The notes below the pieces were generated by a model that saw nothing but the letters and a program-made list of their open reading frames with translations, had not been told where the DNA came from and did no database searches. A program made the translations under genes and the position numbers. From the NCBI RefSeq assembly GCF_036248275.1, contig NZ_CP109181.1, positions 4,588,001 through 4,652,000 of the forward strand: a DNA stretch of 64,000 nt, given 5' to 3'. Shown here one piece after another: positions 42,568-50,870 of the stretch (positions are counted from its first letter, which is position 1; each line of letters starts with the position of its first letter). Origin of the DNA: Streptomyces sp. NBC_01716. Its GTDB lineage: Bacteria; Actinomycetota; Actinomycetes; Streptomycetales; Streptomycetaceae.

Positions 42568-43677
42568 TCAGTGGAGGCGGGCCTCCGAGATGCGCTGCTC
42601 GGCGATCCGGTCGGCCGCCGCGGCCGGCGGAATCCCGTCGTCCTTCGCACGTGCGAATATTGAAAGCGTGGTGTCGAAGATCTTCGCGGCCTTCGTCTTG
42701 GACCGCTCGAAGTCGAATCCGTGGAGCTCGTCGGCGACCTGGATCACGCCTCCGGCGTTCACCACGTAGTCCGGCGCGTAGAGGATGCCGCGGTCGGCGA
42801 GATCCTTCTCGACGCCCGGGTGCGCGAGCTGGTTGTTGGCCGCCCCGCACACCACCTGCGCGGTCAGTACGGGCACGGAGTCGTCGTTCAGCGCGCCGCC
42901 GAGCGCGCACGGCGCGTAGACGTCCAGACCCTCCGCGCGGATCAGCGCGTCGGTGTCGGCGGCGACGGTGACCTCGGGGTGCCGGTCGGTGATCCGGAGC
43001 ACCGAATCGTCCCGTACGTCCGTGATCACGACGGACGCGCCGTCCTGGAGCAGATGCTCGACCAGGTGGTGCCCGACCTTGCCGACGCCCGCGATGCCCA
43101 CCTTCCGGCCACGCAGCGACGGGTCGCCCCACAGATGCCGGGCGCTCGCGCGCATCCCCTGGAAGACACCGAACGCCGTCAGTACGGAGGAGTCGCCGGC
43201 GCCGCCGTTCTCGGGCGAGCGGCCGGTCGTCCAGCGGCACTCTCGGGCGACGACGTCCATGTCGGCGACATACGTACCGACGTCGCACGCGGTGACGTAA
43301 CGGCCGCCGAGGGAGGCCACGAACCGTCCGTACGCCAGCAGCAGCTCCGTGCGCTGACTGCCTTCGAACTGCTCGGAGTCACCGATGATCACGGCCTTGC
43401 CGCCGCCGTGGTCGAGACCGGCCATGGCGTTCTTGTACGACATCCCCCGCGACAGGTTCAGCGCGTCGGCGACGGCGTCCTGCTCGGAGGCGTACGGGTA
43501 GAAACGAGTGCCGCCCAGGGCGGGGCCCAGGGCGGTGGAGTGCAGAGCGATGACTGCCTTGAGCCCGCTGGCGCGGTCCTGACAAAGGACGACCTGTTCA
43601 TGGCCACCCAGCTCGGAGTGGAACAGGGTGTGCAGTGCGTCGACTGTCGCGACAGGGGCTCCGGTCACATCGGTCAC
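42568..43677 (-). CDS. vdh: Leu/Phe/Val dehydrogenase (valine dehydrogenase)
   Basis: A protein of 369 residues. The GTG at 43677 is chosen because GGGAG lies 9 bases upstream and known Vdh proteins start near VTDV; the frame extends further but without support. The catalytic region has GLKAVIALHSTALGPALGGT and the lysine in YKNAMAGLDHGGGKAVI, followed by a Rossmann NAD site VGIAGVGKVGHHLVEHLL. It deaminates branched-chain amino acids, supplying acyl-CoA precursors for polyketides and fatty acids in Streptomyces. The neighbourhood with bldC is conserved. Confidence 0.95.
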   Translation of the reverse strand: MTDVTGAPVATVDALHTLFHSELGGHEQVVLCQDRASGLKAVIALHSTALGPALGGTRFYPYASEQDAVADALNLSRGMSYKNAMAGLDHGGGKAVIIGDSEQFEGSQRTELLLAYGRFVASLGGRYVTACDVGTYVADMDVVARECRWTTGRSPENGGAGDSSVLTAFGVFQGMRASARHLWGDPSLRGRKVGIAGVGKVGHHLVEHLLQDGASVVITDVRDDSVLRITDRHPEVTVAADTDALIRAEGLDVYAPCALGGALNDDSVPVLTAQVVCGAANNQLAHPGVEKDLADRGILYAPDYVVNAGGVIQVADELHGFDFERSKTKAAKIFDTTLSIFARAKDDGIPPAAAADRIAEQRISEARLH

Positions 43678-43828
43678 GGTGGTGACTCCCAAGTACGAAG
43701 CGGTGAAAGCCCTCCTGTGGGTGGGGAGGGACTGTTTGCGCATGAGGGTAAGTCCTACCGCGACGTAGATCCGACGCAGTGCCGAGGATCACCCTCTCGG
43801 GGGGTACGGGCATGGGACGATTCGCCGC

Positions 43829-44677
43829 ATGCCAGCGGTGTCTTCACTCCTCGTCCCTTACGCCTCCTACCTGCGCGTGTACGAGCCTCTGGCCGCCTTC
43901 CCCGAGCCCGAGAGAAGCCACTGGGCGCGTTACGCCGCCCGGGAGCGTACGCCGACCGCACAGGACGAACTCCGGCGCTCCCTGGCGGACTTGCTGCCCA
44001 CGCCGCCCGTCGCGGTGCCGGTGCACGAGAGCGCCGACGCGTTCGTGACGGAGGTGGACGGCGTGGTGTGCGTCTGCCCCTGGCGCACCCGGCTGCGCGG
44101 CTGGCTGGCCCTGGAGTCGCTGGGCGACACCCTGCCGAAGCCGCTGCTGGAGGCCGTGCTGCCCTCGGTCGTACGCGAGCAGGCGGCCGCCGACTTCGAG
44201 CAGTGGCGTGACCGCAACCCGGACGCCCGGCCGTGGATCAGGACGGCGGTCTGGCAGGTGCCGGTGCGCTGGTTCACGCTCTTCGCGGACGACGAGCGCG
44301 AGTACCGGGCGTACGAGGAGTCGGGCCCCACGGCGCCGGCCCTGCGCTACCGGACCCCGATGGTGCAGGCGCGGCGGAGGCTGGCCCGCGCGCTGAAGGC
44401 GCTGCGGGAGTCGGTCGACGAGGGCCCGCTCATCGAGGGCCTCATAGACGTGGGACGGTGGCTGGAGGAATTCCACCCCCGCTCGCTGGTCGAGCTCGAC
44501 TACGGCGGGCTGGTGCACGCCCTGACCGGGCCGCAGCTCGCCGACGACCGGTCGGCGGCGGACGTGGCGGCCGGGATCGCGGCGCTGCGGGCCGGCGACG
44601 GCGAGGCGGCGGGCGAGGCGTACGAACGGCTGGCGGAGCGCTGGCGGGCGGTCAGGGACCGCCAGTTCGCCAACTGA
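43829..44677 (+). CDS. Conserved hypothetical protein between vdh and bldC
   Basis: A protein of 282 residues from ATG 43829. It reads VPYASYLRVYEPLAAFPEPERSHWARYA, then EVDGVVCVCPWRTRLRGWLALES, PWIRTAVWQVPVRWFTLFADDERE and LVELDYGGLVHALTGPQL. Mixed alpha/beta, soluble, no signal peptide and no catalytic motif that I recognise. It is divergent from vdh. The gene is found at this place in other Streptomyces as I recall, which argues for a real but unstudied role. Confidence 0.85.
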   Translation: MPAVSSLLVPYASYLRVYEPLAAFPEPERSHWARYAARERTPTAQDELRRSLADLLPTPPVAVPVHESADAFVTEVDGVVCVCPWRTRLRGWLALESLGDTLPKPLLEAVLPSVVREQAAADFEQWRDRNPDARPWIRTAVWQVPVRWFTLFADDEREYRAYEESGPTAPALRYRTPMVQARRRLARALKALRESVDEGPLIEGLIDVGRWLEEFHPRSLVELDYGGLVHALTGPQLADDRSAADVAAGIAALRAGDGEAAGEAYERLAERWRAVRDRQFAN

Positions 44678-45190
44678 GGCCTGGGTCACAGGCGGGCCGT
44701 GGCGTCCCTGCGGCGGGCGTGGTGCCATGCGTCCCTCGCCCAGGGGACTTAGGCCCCGATAGGGATTCTTTACGCCCAAGCGTGACGGAGCGCACTTTCG
44801 GGGCTCTTGCGCCCATCACCCACCCTCGTGTCAAAATAGGACAAGGAGTCCGGGGAGGGCTCCTTCCGTCCAAGTAAGGGCGGAATGCTTTGTATTGCGC
44901 TCTATTGGGGGTCTCGTGACGCCTGATTGCTCCTGTGACTGATCGTCACTGCGGCGTAACTGTCCGCTATGGCATGGTCCATCGGCTTCCGTCGTTGATG
45001 AACACCTGAGAGGGCAATTCCATCGGTTTGGCCGACGAGGCTGGACAGATGGTGTAGTTGTAGTGCCGAGGACAAGCCGTTCGTCCTATAACCGACTCGG
45101 CCCGCGTCCGCCATTTCGGGCAACGTGGGTCAAGGTGCAGAATTTAGAGGAAAGAACCGAGATGGTTCGGTTCTCCCGAGGAGGCCGCTC
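44678..45190. promoter_or_regulatory. 513-bp upstream region of bldC
   Basis: No gene is seen. The stretch is less GC-rich than its flanks and contains a small hairpin (AAGGAG...CTCCTT near 44843-44865), an AT-rich run TTTGTATTGCGCTCTATTG (44890-44908) and a -10-like TATAAC at 45087-45092, about 100 bp before the bldC ATG. A long regulated leader is plausible for a developmental regulator; the true promoter cannot be fixed by eye. Confidence 0.45.
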
Positions 45191-45397
45191 ATGACCGCTC
45201 GCACCCCTGATGCCGAGCCGCTGCTGACCCCGGCTGAGGTTGCCACGATGTTCCGCGTGGACCCGAAGACGGTCACACGCTGGGCAAAGGCCGGCAAGCT
45301 CACGTCCATCCGCACGCTCGGTGGACATCGCCGGTATCGCGAGGCAGAGGTCCGCGCACTGCTTGCGGGTATTCCGCAGCAGCGCAGCGAGGCCTGA
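45191..45397 (+). CDS. bldC: Developmental regulator BldC (MerR-like)
   Basis: A protein of 68 residues matching BldC as I know it along its whole length: MTARTPDAEPLLTPAEVATM, FRVDPKTVTRWAKAGKLTSI, RTLGGHRRYREAEVRALLAG. It is a MerR-type winged helix without an effector domain. BldC binds direct repeats cooperatively and represses entry into sporulation in Streptomyces, also affecting antibiotic production. The start ATG follows GAGG about 8 bases upstream. A strong terminator lies 175 bp downstream. Confidence 0.98.
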   Translation: MTARTPDAEPLLTPAEVATMFRVDPKTVTRWAKAGKLTSIRTLGGHRRYREAEVRALLAGIPQQRSEA

Positions 45398-45572
45398 ACG
45401 TCTCGTCAGGGCACAGCTGACAATCAACCAACCCCAACCGGACACCCGGGTCCCCAATCCGGTCGTCCCGCTCCATAGCTCCACATTGATCCACATAGCT
45501 TCGCAACGCTCCACACGGCGGGCACCTGCCCCAACAGGGCCCACGCCCCCGCAACACGGGGCAAGTCACTTT

Positions 45573-45612
45573 GATCGCGCTGGACTCCGCCGAGTCCAGC
45601 GCGATCTTTTTT
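45573..45612 (+). terminator. Strong rho-independent terminator downstream of bldC
   Basis: A 15-bp perfect stem (GATCGCGCTGGACTC / GAGTCCAGCGCGATC, loop CGCC) is followed by six T. The 392 bp between bldC and the DUF6274 gene hold no other feature that I can support. Confidence 0.93.
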
Positions 45613-45789
45613 GTGTGGTGGGGCCGGAGTTGGGGGTTGGCGGGGGTTCACGGGAAGCGCTTGCGGGGGCGTGCAATTGCACATATCAAATTCGCAGTTG
45701 GTAGGCGGGGGGTAAGTAGAGCCCTTCCGTGAACATGGCCGGTGACACCCGTCACAGTGCGAACCTCTTGCCAACTCCCGTCATAGCGC

Positions 45790-46026
45790 CTAATGAGGGT
45801 CGCTGTCCGCTTCTGGTGTGCGGTTCGGAGCGGAGCTGTTGGATGTGCGGTCGCCGCTGTCCCTGCGGCTGTCGTCCGGGGCCGCGGGCGCGGCGGGCTC
45901 CATGGCGAGCCGCTGGAGACGATGACAGACCGCGCAGTGGCGCATCACATGCCGATAGCCCGTCGCGGCCGCCAGATGGGCACGCAGGAGCGCCCGAGTC
46001 TCGTGTCTGGCCGCCGATGCCACCAT
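45790..46026 (-). CDS. DUF6274-like small protein
   Basis: A protein of 78 residues from ATG 46026, with GGAGGG 8 bases upstream; a longer frame to 46077 has no such site. The core ASAARHETRALLRAHLAAAT then GYRHVMRHCAVCHRLQRLAM has a CxxC-H cluster suggesting a small metal site. The tail is low-complexity and charged. Such proteins occur next to bldC in Streptomyces; function unknown. The family name is from memory, so moderate confidence. Confidence 0.75.
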   Translation of the reverse strand: MVASAARHETRALLRAHLAAATGYRHVMRHCAVCHRLQRLAMEPAAPAAPDDSRRDSGDRTSNSSAPNRTPEADSDPH

Positions 46027-46106
46027 GCGCGCCACCCTCCGGATAAAGGGCCCCTGCTGATGACTTACCGGCGCCACGGGAACGCGTCAAGCCAAGACAC
46101 AGCAAC

Positions 46107-46136
46107 GGAGCCCGTATCCAGGGGGATACGGGCTCC
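46107..46136 (-). terminator. Hairpin, left copy of the tRNA-Asp terminator
   Basis: A 13-bp perfect stem GGAGCCCGTATCC / GGATACGGGCTCC with loop AGGG. It duplicates, in diverged form, the hairpin at 46219-46244 that follows the complete tRNA-Asp gene. Confidence 0.7.
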
Positions 46137-46167
46137 AGATATTTCGGTGCGGTCCTGACGGGATTTG
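46131..46167. repeat. 37-bp direct repeat (left copy): tRNA-Asp 3' end plus flank
   Basis: Identical to 46241-46277, an offset of exactly 110 bp. It contains the last 18 bases of tRNA-Asp and its immediate downstream flank, so the left copy is a truncated tRNA-Asp 3' end. Either a local duplication or the scar of a lost integrative element. Confidence 0.85.
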
Positions 46168-46218
46168 CTGTGTCCGACGGCAGCTCCGCTGCGGGCGCGG
46201 CCTCGGGCGCAACAGTGA

Positions 46219-46244
46219 AGCCCGCATCCGGGAGGATGCGGGCT
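46219..46244 (-). terminator. Hairpin terminator of tRNA-Asp (right copy)
   Basis: An 11-bp stem AGCCCGCATCC / GGATGCGGGCT with loop GGGA, 16 bases after the 3' end of tRNA-Asp on the minus strand. Confidence 0.7.
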
Positions 46245-46259
46245 CCAGATATTTCGGTG

Positions 46260-46334
46260 CGGTCCTGACGGGATTTGAACCCGCGGCCTCCACCTTGACA
46301 GGGTGGCGAGCACTCCAAACTGCTCCACAGGACC
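46260..46334 (-). tRNA. tRNA-Asp (anticodon GTC), copy 1
   Basis: On the minus strand: acceptor GGTCCTG, D-arm, anticodon stem CCACC/GGTGG around CTGTCAA, T-arm GCGGGTTCAAATCCCGT and acceptor CAGGACC, discriminator G; no encoded CCA. The tRNA body is the same as at 50605-50679. Confidence 0.95.
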
Positions 46335-46436
46335 AGAATCGCGGCTCCGGTGCGCTGTTCCTACCGGCGGCTGCGAAACCAGACTCTACAGCAGTCGAGA
46401 CAGTGCGGTCGAACCGGATCAGCCGCCGGTCGGCGG

Positions 46437-49400
46437 CTACGGCGCCGCCGCGTCGATCGCCTTCACGATCCGCTTGTCCGACACCGGCTGCGCCGTGCCC
46501 AGGGCGTGGGCGAAGTAGCTCACCCGCAGTTCCTCGATCATCCAGCGGATGTCCAGGACCTGCTGCGGCACCGGCCGCCCGCGCGGGAGTTGTTCGAGGA
46601 GCCACGCGTACTCGTCCCGCATCTCGTGGACCTTCTCCATGCGCGTGGTGTCGCGCTGGACGTTCGTCGGCATCTGCTGGAGCCTGCGGTCCGCCGCGAC
46701 CAGGTAGCGCATCAGGTCGGGCAGCCTGCGCAGCCCCGTGCGGGTCACGAAGCCCGCCGGCATCAGCTCCGCCAGCTGGTCCTTCACGTCCTGGACGTTG
46801 TTGATCAGGACCAGGCTGTTCGTGGACTTCAGCCGCCGCTCACAGGCCTGCCAGGCCGCCAGGATCTGCTCGACCTGGCCGATCGTGCGCACGGTCAGGT
46901 CGACCAGGTCGGCGCGGACCTTGTCGAACAGCTTGCGGTACGACTCCTCGTCCCACGCCGGCCCGCCGTGCTCGGCGATCAGCCGGTCCGCCGCCGCGGT
47001 GGCGCAGTCCTCGAAGAGCGTCTGGATCGAGCCGTGCGGATTACGGGACAGGGCCAGCTTCTGCTTGTTGTTGAGGGTGTCGGACGCGAACTTGGCAGGA
47101 CTGACCGGGATGTTGAGCATGATCAGCCGGCGCGTGCCCTGCCACATGGCCCGTTGCTGCTCGGCCTCGGTGTCGTAGAGCCGTACGGCCACGGTCGCGC
47201 CCTGGTCGACCAGGGCCGGATACGCCTTGACCGGCTGCCCCGCCCGCCGGGTCTCGAAGGTGTGCGAGAGCGTGCCGATCGTCCAGTCCGTGAGGCCCGA
47301 GCGCTCCACCGACTCGCCCGTGGGCCCCGCCACCGCCGCCGCGGCCTGGGAGAGCGCCTTGCGTGCCTTGGGTTTGAGGGCGATCCGCAGCGCCTCCAGG
47401 TCCTTGTCCTCGGCGATCTTGCGGCGCCGCTCGTCGACGATCCGGAACGTGATCTTGAGATGGTCGGGCACCCGGCCCGGATCGAAGTCGTCGGCCGCGA
47501 CGGGCACACCGACCATCCCCTGGAGTTCGCGCGCCAGCGTCACGGGAAGCGCTTCCTGAAGGGGCACCGCCCGCTCCAGGAACTTCTTCGCGTAGTTCGG
47601 CGCCGGGACGTAATGCCGGCGGATCGGCTTCGGCAGGGAGCGGATCAGCTCCACCACCACCTCCTCGCGCAGTCCCGGGATCTGCCAGTCGAAGCCTTCG
47701 GAGGTGATCTGGTTGAGCACCTGGAGCGGTACGTGGACGGTCACACCGTCCGCGTCGGCCCCCGGCTCGAACTGGTACGTCACACGGAACTTGAGCCTGC
47801 CCTGCCGCCAGGAGTCCGGATAGTCGTCCTTCGTGACGGCGCCCGCGGCCTCATTGATGAGCATCGAACGCTCGAAGTCGAGGAGTTCGGGCTCCTCCTT
47901 GCGCTTGTGCTTCCACCACGAGTCGAAGTGCGCGCCGGAGACCACATGATCGGGCACCCGCTCGTCGTAGAAGTCGAACAGCGTCTCGTCGTCCACGAGG
48001 ATGTCGCGGCGCCGGGCGCGGTGCTCCAACTCCTCGACCTCGCCCAGAAGTTTGCGATTGTCATGGAAAAACTGATGGTGCGTCCGCCAGTCGCCCTCGA
48101 CGAGCGCGTTGCGGATGAACAGGTCGCGCGAGGCCTCCGGGTCGATCCGGCCGAAGTTCACCTTGCGCCGCTCGACGATCGGTACGCCGTACAGCGTGAC
48201 CTTCTCGTAGGCCATCACGGCCGACTGGTCCTTCTCCCAGTGCGGTTCGCTGTACGTGCGCTTGATCAGATGCTGGGCCAGCGGCTCGATCCAGTCGGGG
48301 TCGATCTTCGCGTTGACCCGGGCCCACAGCCGCGACGTCTCCACCAGCTCCGCGGACATGATGACGCGCGGCGGCTTCTTGAAGAGGGCCGAGCCGGGGA
48401 AGACCGCGAACTTCGCGTTGCGCGCGCCCACGTACTCGTTCTTCGCGCCGTCCTTCACGTCCTTGAGCCCGATGTGCGACAGCAGGCCGGCCAGCAGCGA
48501 GATGTGCACGGACTGGTCGGGCGCCGGAGCGCTGTCGTCGCTCTCGTCGATCTTGATGCCCATCTGCTTCGCGACCGTGCGCAGTTGGGAGTAGATGTCC
48601 TGCCACTCGCGGATCCGCAGGAAGTTCAGATACTCCGCCTTGCACATCCGGCGGAAGGCCGAGGAGCCGCGGGCCTTCTGCTGCTCGCGGATGTAGCGCC
48701 ACAGGTTCAGGAAGGCCAGGAAATCGGAGGACTCGTCCCGGAAGCGGGCGTGCTGCTGGTCGGCCTGGGTCTGCTTCTCCGACGGGCGCTCGCGCGGGTC
48801 CTGGATGGACAGTGCGGCCGCGATCACCATGACCTCGCGTACGCAGCCGTTGCGCTCGGCCTCGATGACCATGCGCGCCAGGCGCGGGTCGACGGGCAAC
48901 TGGGAGAGCTTGCGGCCGAGTTGGGTGAGCTGCTTGCGCGGATCCTTCTGCGCGGCGTCGAACGCGCCCAGTTCCTGGAGGAGTTGGACGCCGTCGCGGA
49001 TGTTGCGGTGGTCCGGCGGGTCGATGAAGGGGAACTTCTCGATGTCGCCCAGGCCGGCCGCCGTCATCTGGAGGATGACCGAGGCCAGATTCGTACGGAG
49101 GATCTCGGCGTCCGTGAACTCGGGCCGGGAATCGAAGTCGTCCTCGGAGAAGAGCCGGATGCAGACGCCGTCCGACGTACGGCCGCAGCGGCCCTTGCGC
49201 TGGTTGGCACTGGCCTGCGAGATCCGCTCGATCGGCAGGCGCTGGACCTTGGTGCGGTGCGAGTAGCGCGAGATACGGGCGGTGCCGGGGTCGATCACAT
49301 ACTTGATGCCCGGCACGGTCAGCGAGGTCTCCGCCACGTTCGTCGCCAGGACGATCCTGCGGGTCGCCCCGCCGCCGGGTCTCTGGAAGACGCGGTGCTG

Positions 49401-50387
49401 CTCGGCGTGCGAGAGGCGCGCGTACAGGGGCAGGACCTCGGTGTGCCGGAGCTTGCGCTTGTCCAGGGCGTCGGCGGTGTCGCGGATCTCCCGCTCGCCC
49501 GAGAGGAAGACCAGGACGTCGCCGGGGCCCTCCGACTGGAGTTCGTCGACGGCGTCGCAGATCGCGGTGATCTGGTCGCGGTCGCCCTCGTCGCTGTCCT
49601 CTTCGAGGAGCGGGCGGTAGCGGACCTCGACTGGGAACGTACGGCCCGAGACCTCCACGATCGGCGCGTCGCCGAAGTGCCGGGAGAAGCGCTCGGGGTC
49701 GATCGTCGCCGAGGTGATGACGAGCTTGAGATCCGGACGCCTGGGGAGGAGCTGGGCGAGATAGCCGAGCAGGAAGTCGATGTTGAGGCTGCGCTCGTGG
49801 GCCTCGTCGATGATGATCGTGTCGTACGCGCGCAGGTCGCGGTCCGACTGGATCTCGGCGAGCAGAATGCCGTCCGTCATGATCTTGACGAACGTCGAGT
49901 CCTGGTTCACCTGGTCGGTGAAGCGGACCTTCCAGCCGACGGCCTCGCCGAGCGGGGTCCTCAGCTCGTCGGCGACGCGCTCGGCGACGGTGCGGGCGGC
50001 GATCCGGCGCGGCTGGGTGTGGCCGATCATGCCCCGGACGCCCCGGCCGAGCTCCATGCAGATCTTGGGGATCTGGGTGGTCTTGCCCGACCCGGTCTCA
50101 CCGGCGACGATCACGACCTGGTGGTCGCGTATCGCCCGGAGGATCTCGTCCTTCTTCTGGCTGACGGGCAGTTGCTCGGGGTACGTGATCGCGGGCACCC
50201 GGGCCGCGCGGGCGCGTACGCGCTCGGCGGACTTGCCGGCCTCGGCCGCGATCTCGTCGAGGACGGCCTGCCGCGCTTCGGGCTTACGGATGCGCCGGAC
50301 GCCTTCGAGACGGCGGCCGAGGCGCTGCGAGTCGCGCAGCGACACCTCGGCCAGCAGGGACTGAAGGTCGGCGAGGGAAGTAGACAT
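46437..50387 (-). CDS. hrpA: ATP-dependent RNA helicase HrpA
   Basis: A protein of 1316 residues, the full HrpA length, from ATG 50387. The DEAH-box core has Walker A AGETGSGKTTQIP (95-107), TQPRRIAARTVAERVA, DEAH in IIIDEAHERSLN, SATID, and the C-terminal helicase lobe with LATNVAETSLTVPGIKYVID and QRKGRCGR. HA2 and OB-fold regions follow, then the long C-terminal DUF3418-type domain (WQIPGLREEVVVELIRSLPK). It unwinds RNA or RNP complexes; in E. coli HrpA is linked to mRNA processing and rescue of collided ribosomes. Confidence 0.96.
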   Translation of the reverse strand: MSTSLADLQSLLAEVSLRDSQRLGRRLEGVRRIRKPEARQAVLDEIAAEAGKSAERVRARAARVPAITYPEQLPVSQKKDEILRAIRDHQVVIVAGETGSGKTTQIPKICMELGRGVRGMIGHTQPRRIAARTVAERVADELRTPLGEAVGWKVRFTDQVNQDSTFVKIMTDGILLAEIQSDRDLRAYDTIIIDEAHERSLNIDFLLGYLAQLLPRRPDLKLVITSATIDPERFSRHFGDAPIVEVSGRTFPVEVRYRPLLEEDSDEGDRDQITAICDAVDELQSEGPGDVLVFLSGEREIRDTADALDKRKLRHTEVLPLYARLSHAEQHRVFQRPGGGATRRIVLATNVAETSLTVPGIKYVIDPGTARISRYSHRTKVQRLPIERISQASANQRKGRCGRTSDGVCIRLFSEDDFDSRPEFTDAEILRTNLASVILQMTAAGLGDIEKFPFIDPPDHRNIRDGVQLLQELGAFDAAQKDPRKQLTQLGRKLSQLPVDPRLARMVIEAERNGCVREVMVIAAALSIQDPRERPSEKQTQADQQHARFRDESSDFLAFLNLWRYIREQQKARGSSAFRRMCKAEYLNFLRIREWQDIYSQLRTVAKQMGIKIDESDDSAPAPDQSVHISLLAGLLSHIGLKDVKDGAKNEYVGARNAKFAVFPGSALFKKPPRVIMSAELVETSRLWARVNAKIDPDWIEPLAQHLIKRTYSEPHWEKDQSAVMAYEKVTLYGVPIVERRKVNFGRIDPEASRDLFIRNALVEGDWRTHHQFFHDNRKLLGEVEELEHRARRRDILVDDETLFDFYDERVPDHVVSGAHFDSWWKHKRKEEPELLDFERSMLINEAAGAVTKDDYPDSWRQGRLKFRVTYQFEPGADADGVTVHVPLQVLNQITSEGFDWQIPGLREEVVVELIRSLPKPIRRHYVPAPNYAKKFLERAVPLQEALPVTLARELQGMVGVPVAADDFDPGRVPDHLKITFRIVDERRRKIAEDKDLEALRIALKPKARKALSQAAAAVAGPTGESVERSGLTDWTIGTLSHTFETRRAGQPVKAYPALVDQGATVAVRLYDTEAEQQRAMWQGTRRLIMLNIPVSPAKFASDTLNNKQKLALSRNPHGSIQTLFEDCATAAADRLIAEHGGPAWDEESYRKLFDKVRADLVDLTVRTIGQVEQILAAWQACERRLKSTNSLVLINNVQDVKDQLAELMPAGFVTRTGLRRLPDLMRYLVAADRRLQQMPTNVQRDTTRMEKVHEMRDEYAWLLEQLPRGRPVPQQVLDIRWMIEELRVSYFAHALGTAQPVSDKRIVKAIDAAAP

Positions 50388-50454
50388 ACCGAGCCAAGGA
50401 TCTCACCCGGGCCGGGCGAGTGGCGAACCCATTTCGCGGGGCGGGTACACGGAA

Positions 50455-50481
50455 GCCCCTGCCGAGACTCTCGGCAGGGGC
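50455..50481. terminator. Hairpin terminator downstream of tRNA-Phe
   Basis: A perfect dyad GCCCCTGCCGA / TCGGCAGGGGC with loop GACTC, 27 bp after the tRNA-Phe 3' end on the minus strand and before hrpA. It probably ends the three-tRNA transcript. Confidence 0.8.
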
Positions 50482-50508
50482 ATCTCGTATCAACTTCAAG
50501 CTCAGGAG

Positions 50509-50582
50509 TGGCTGGGGCCGGGATCGAACCGGCGACCTATCGCTTTTCAGGCGATCGCTCGTACCAACTGAGCTACCCAGCC
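50509..50582 (-). tRNA. tRNA-Phe (anticodon GAA)
   Basis: On the minus strand: GGCTGGG acceptor, D-arm GCTC...GAGC, anticodon stem ATCGC/GCGAT around CTGAAAA, T-arm GCCGGTTCGATCCCGGC, CCCAGCC and discriminator A; no CCA. Last of a Glu-Asp-Phe tRNA run. Confidence 0.95.
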
Positions 50583-50604
50583 ACGCGGCTCTCGCGAGCC
50601 ACAG

Positions 50605-50679
50605 CGGTCCTGACGGGATTTGAACCCGCGGCCTCCACCTTGACAGGGTGGCGAGCACTCCAAACTGCTCCACAGGACC
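50605..50679 (-). tRNA. tRNA-Asp (anticodon GTC), copy 2
   Basis: Same 75-base body as the gene at 46260-46334, on the same strand. It lies 22 bp from tRNA-Phe and 38 bp from tRNA-Glu, so the three are probably one precursor. Confidence 0.96.
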
Positions 50680-50717
50680 AAGCAATGTGCGAGACGAGTC
50701 TCGCACACGGTGTTGCG

Positions 50718-50790
50718 TGCCCCCAACGGGATTCGAACCCGTGCTACCGCCTTGAAAGGGCGGCGTCCTGGGCCACTAGACGATGAGGGC
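50718..50790 (-). tRNA. tRNA-Glu (anticodon TTC)
   Basis: On the minus strand: acceptor GCCCTCA, D-arm, anticodon stem CCGCC/GGCGG around CTTTCAA, T-arm CACGGGTTCGAATCCCGT and acceptor TGGGGGC, discriminator A; no CCA. First gene of the three-tRNA run. Confidence 0.94.
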
Positions 50791-50870
50791 TAAGGGCCCG
50801 CCTGGGCGCTTGCTAGCGCGTCGGGGACGTGAGAAGCATATGGGATGCGGGGAGCTATCGCCAAAACGGT

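Noticed and set aside
46350..50786. A 1478-residue plus-strand frame
   Set aside because: It is the antisense shadow of hrpA, made possible by GC-biased third positions; it also runs through tRNA genes.
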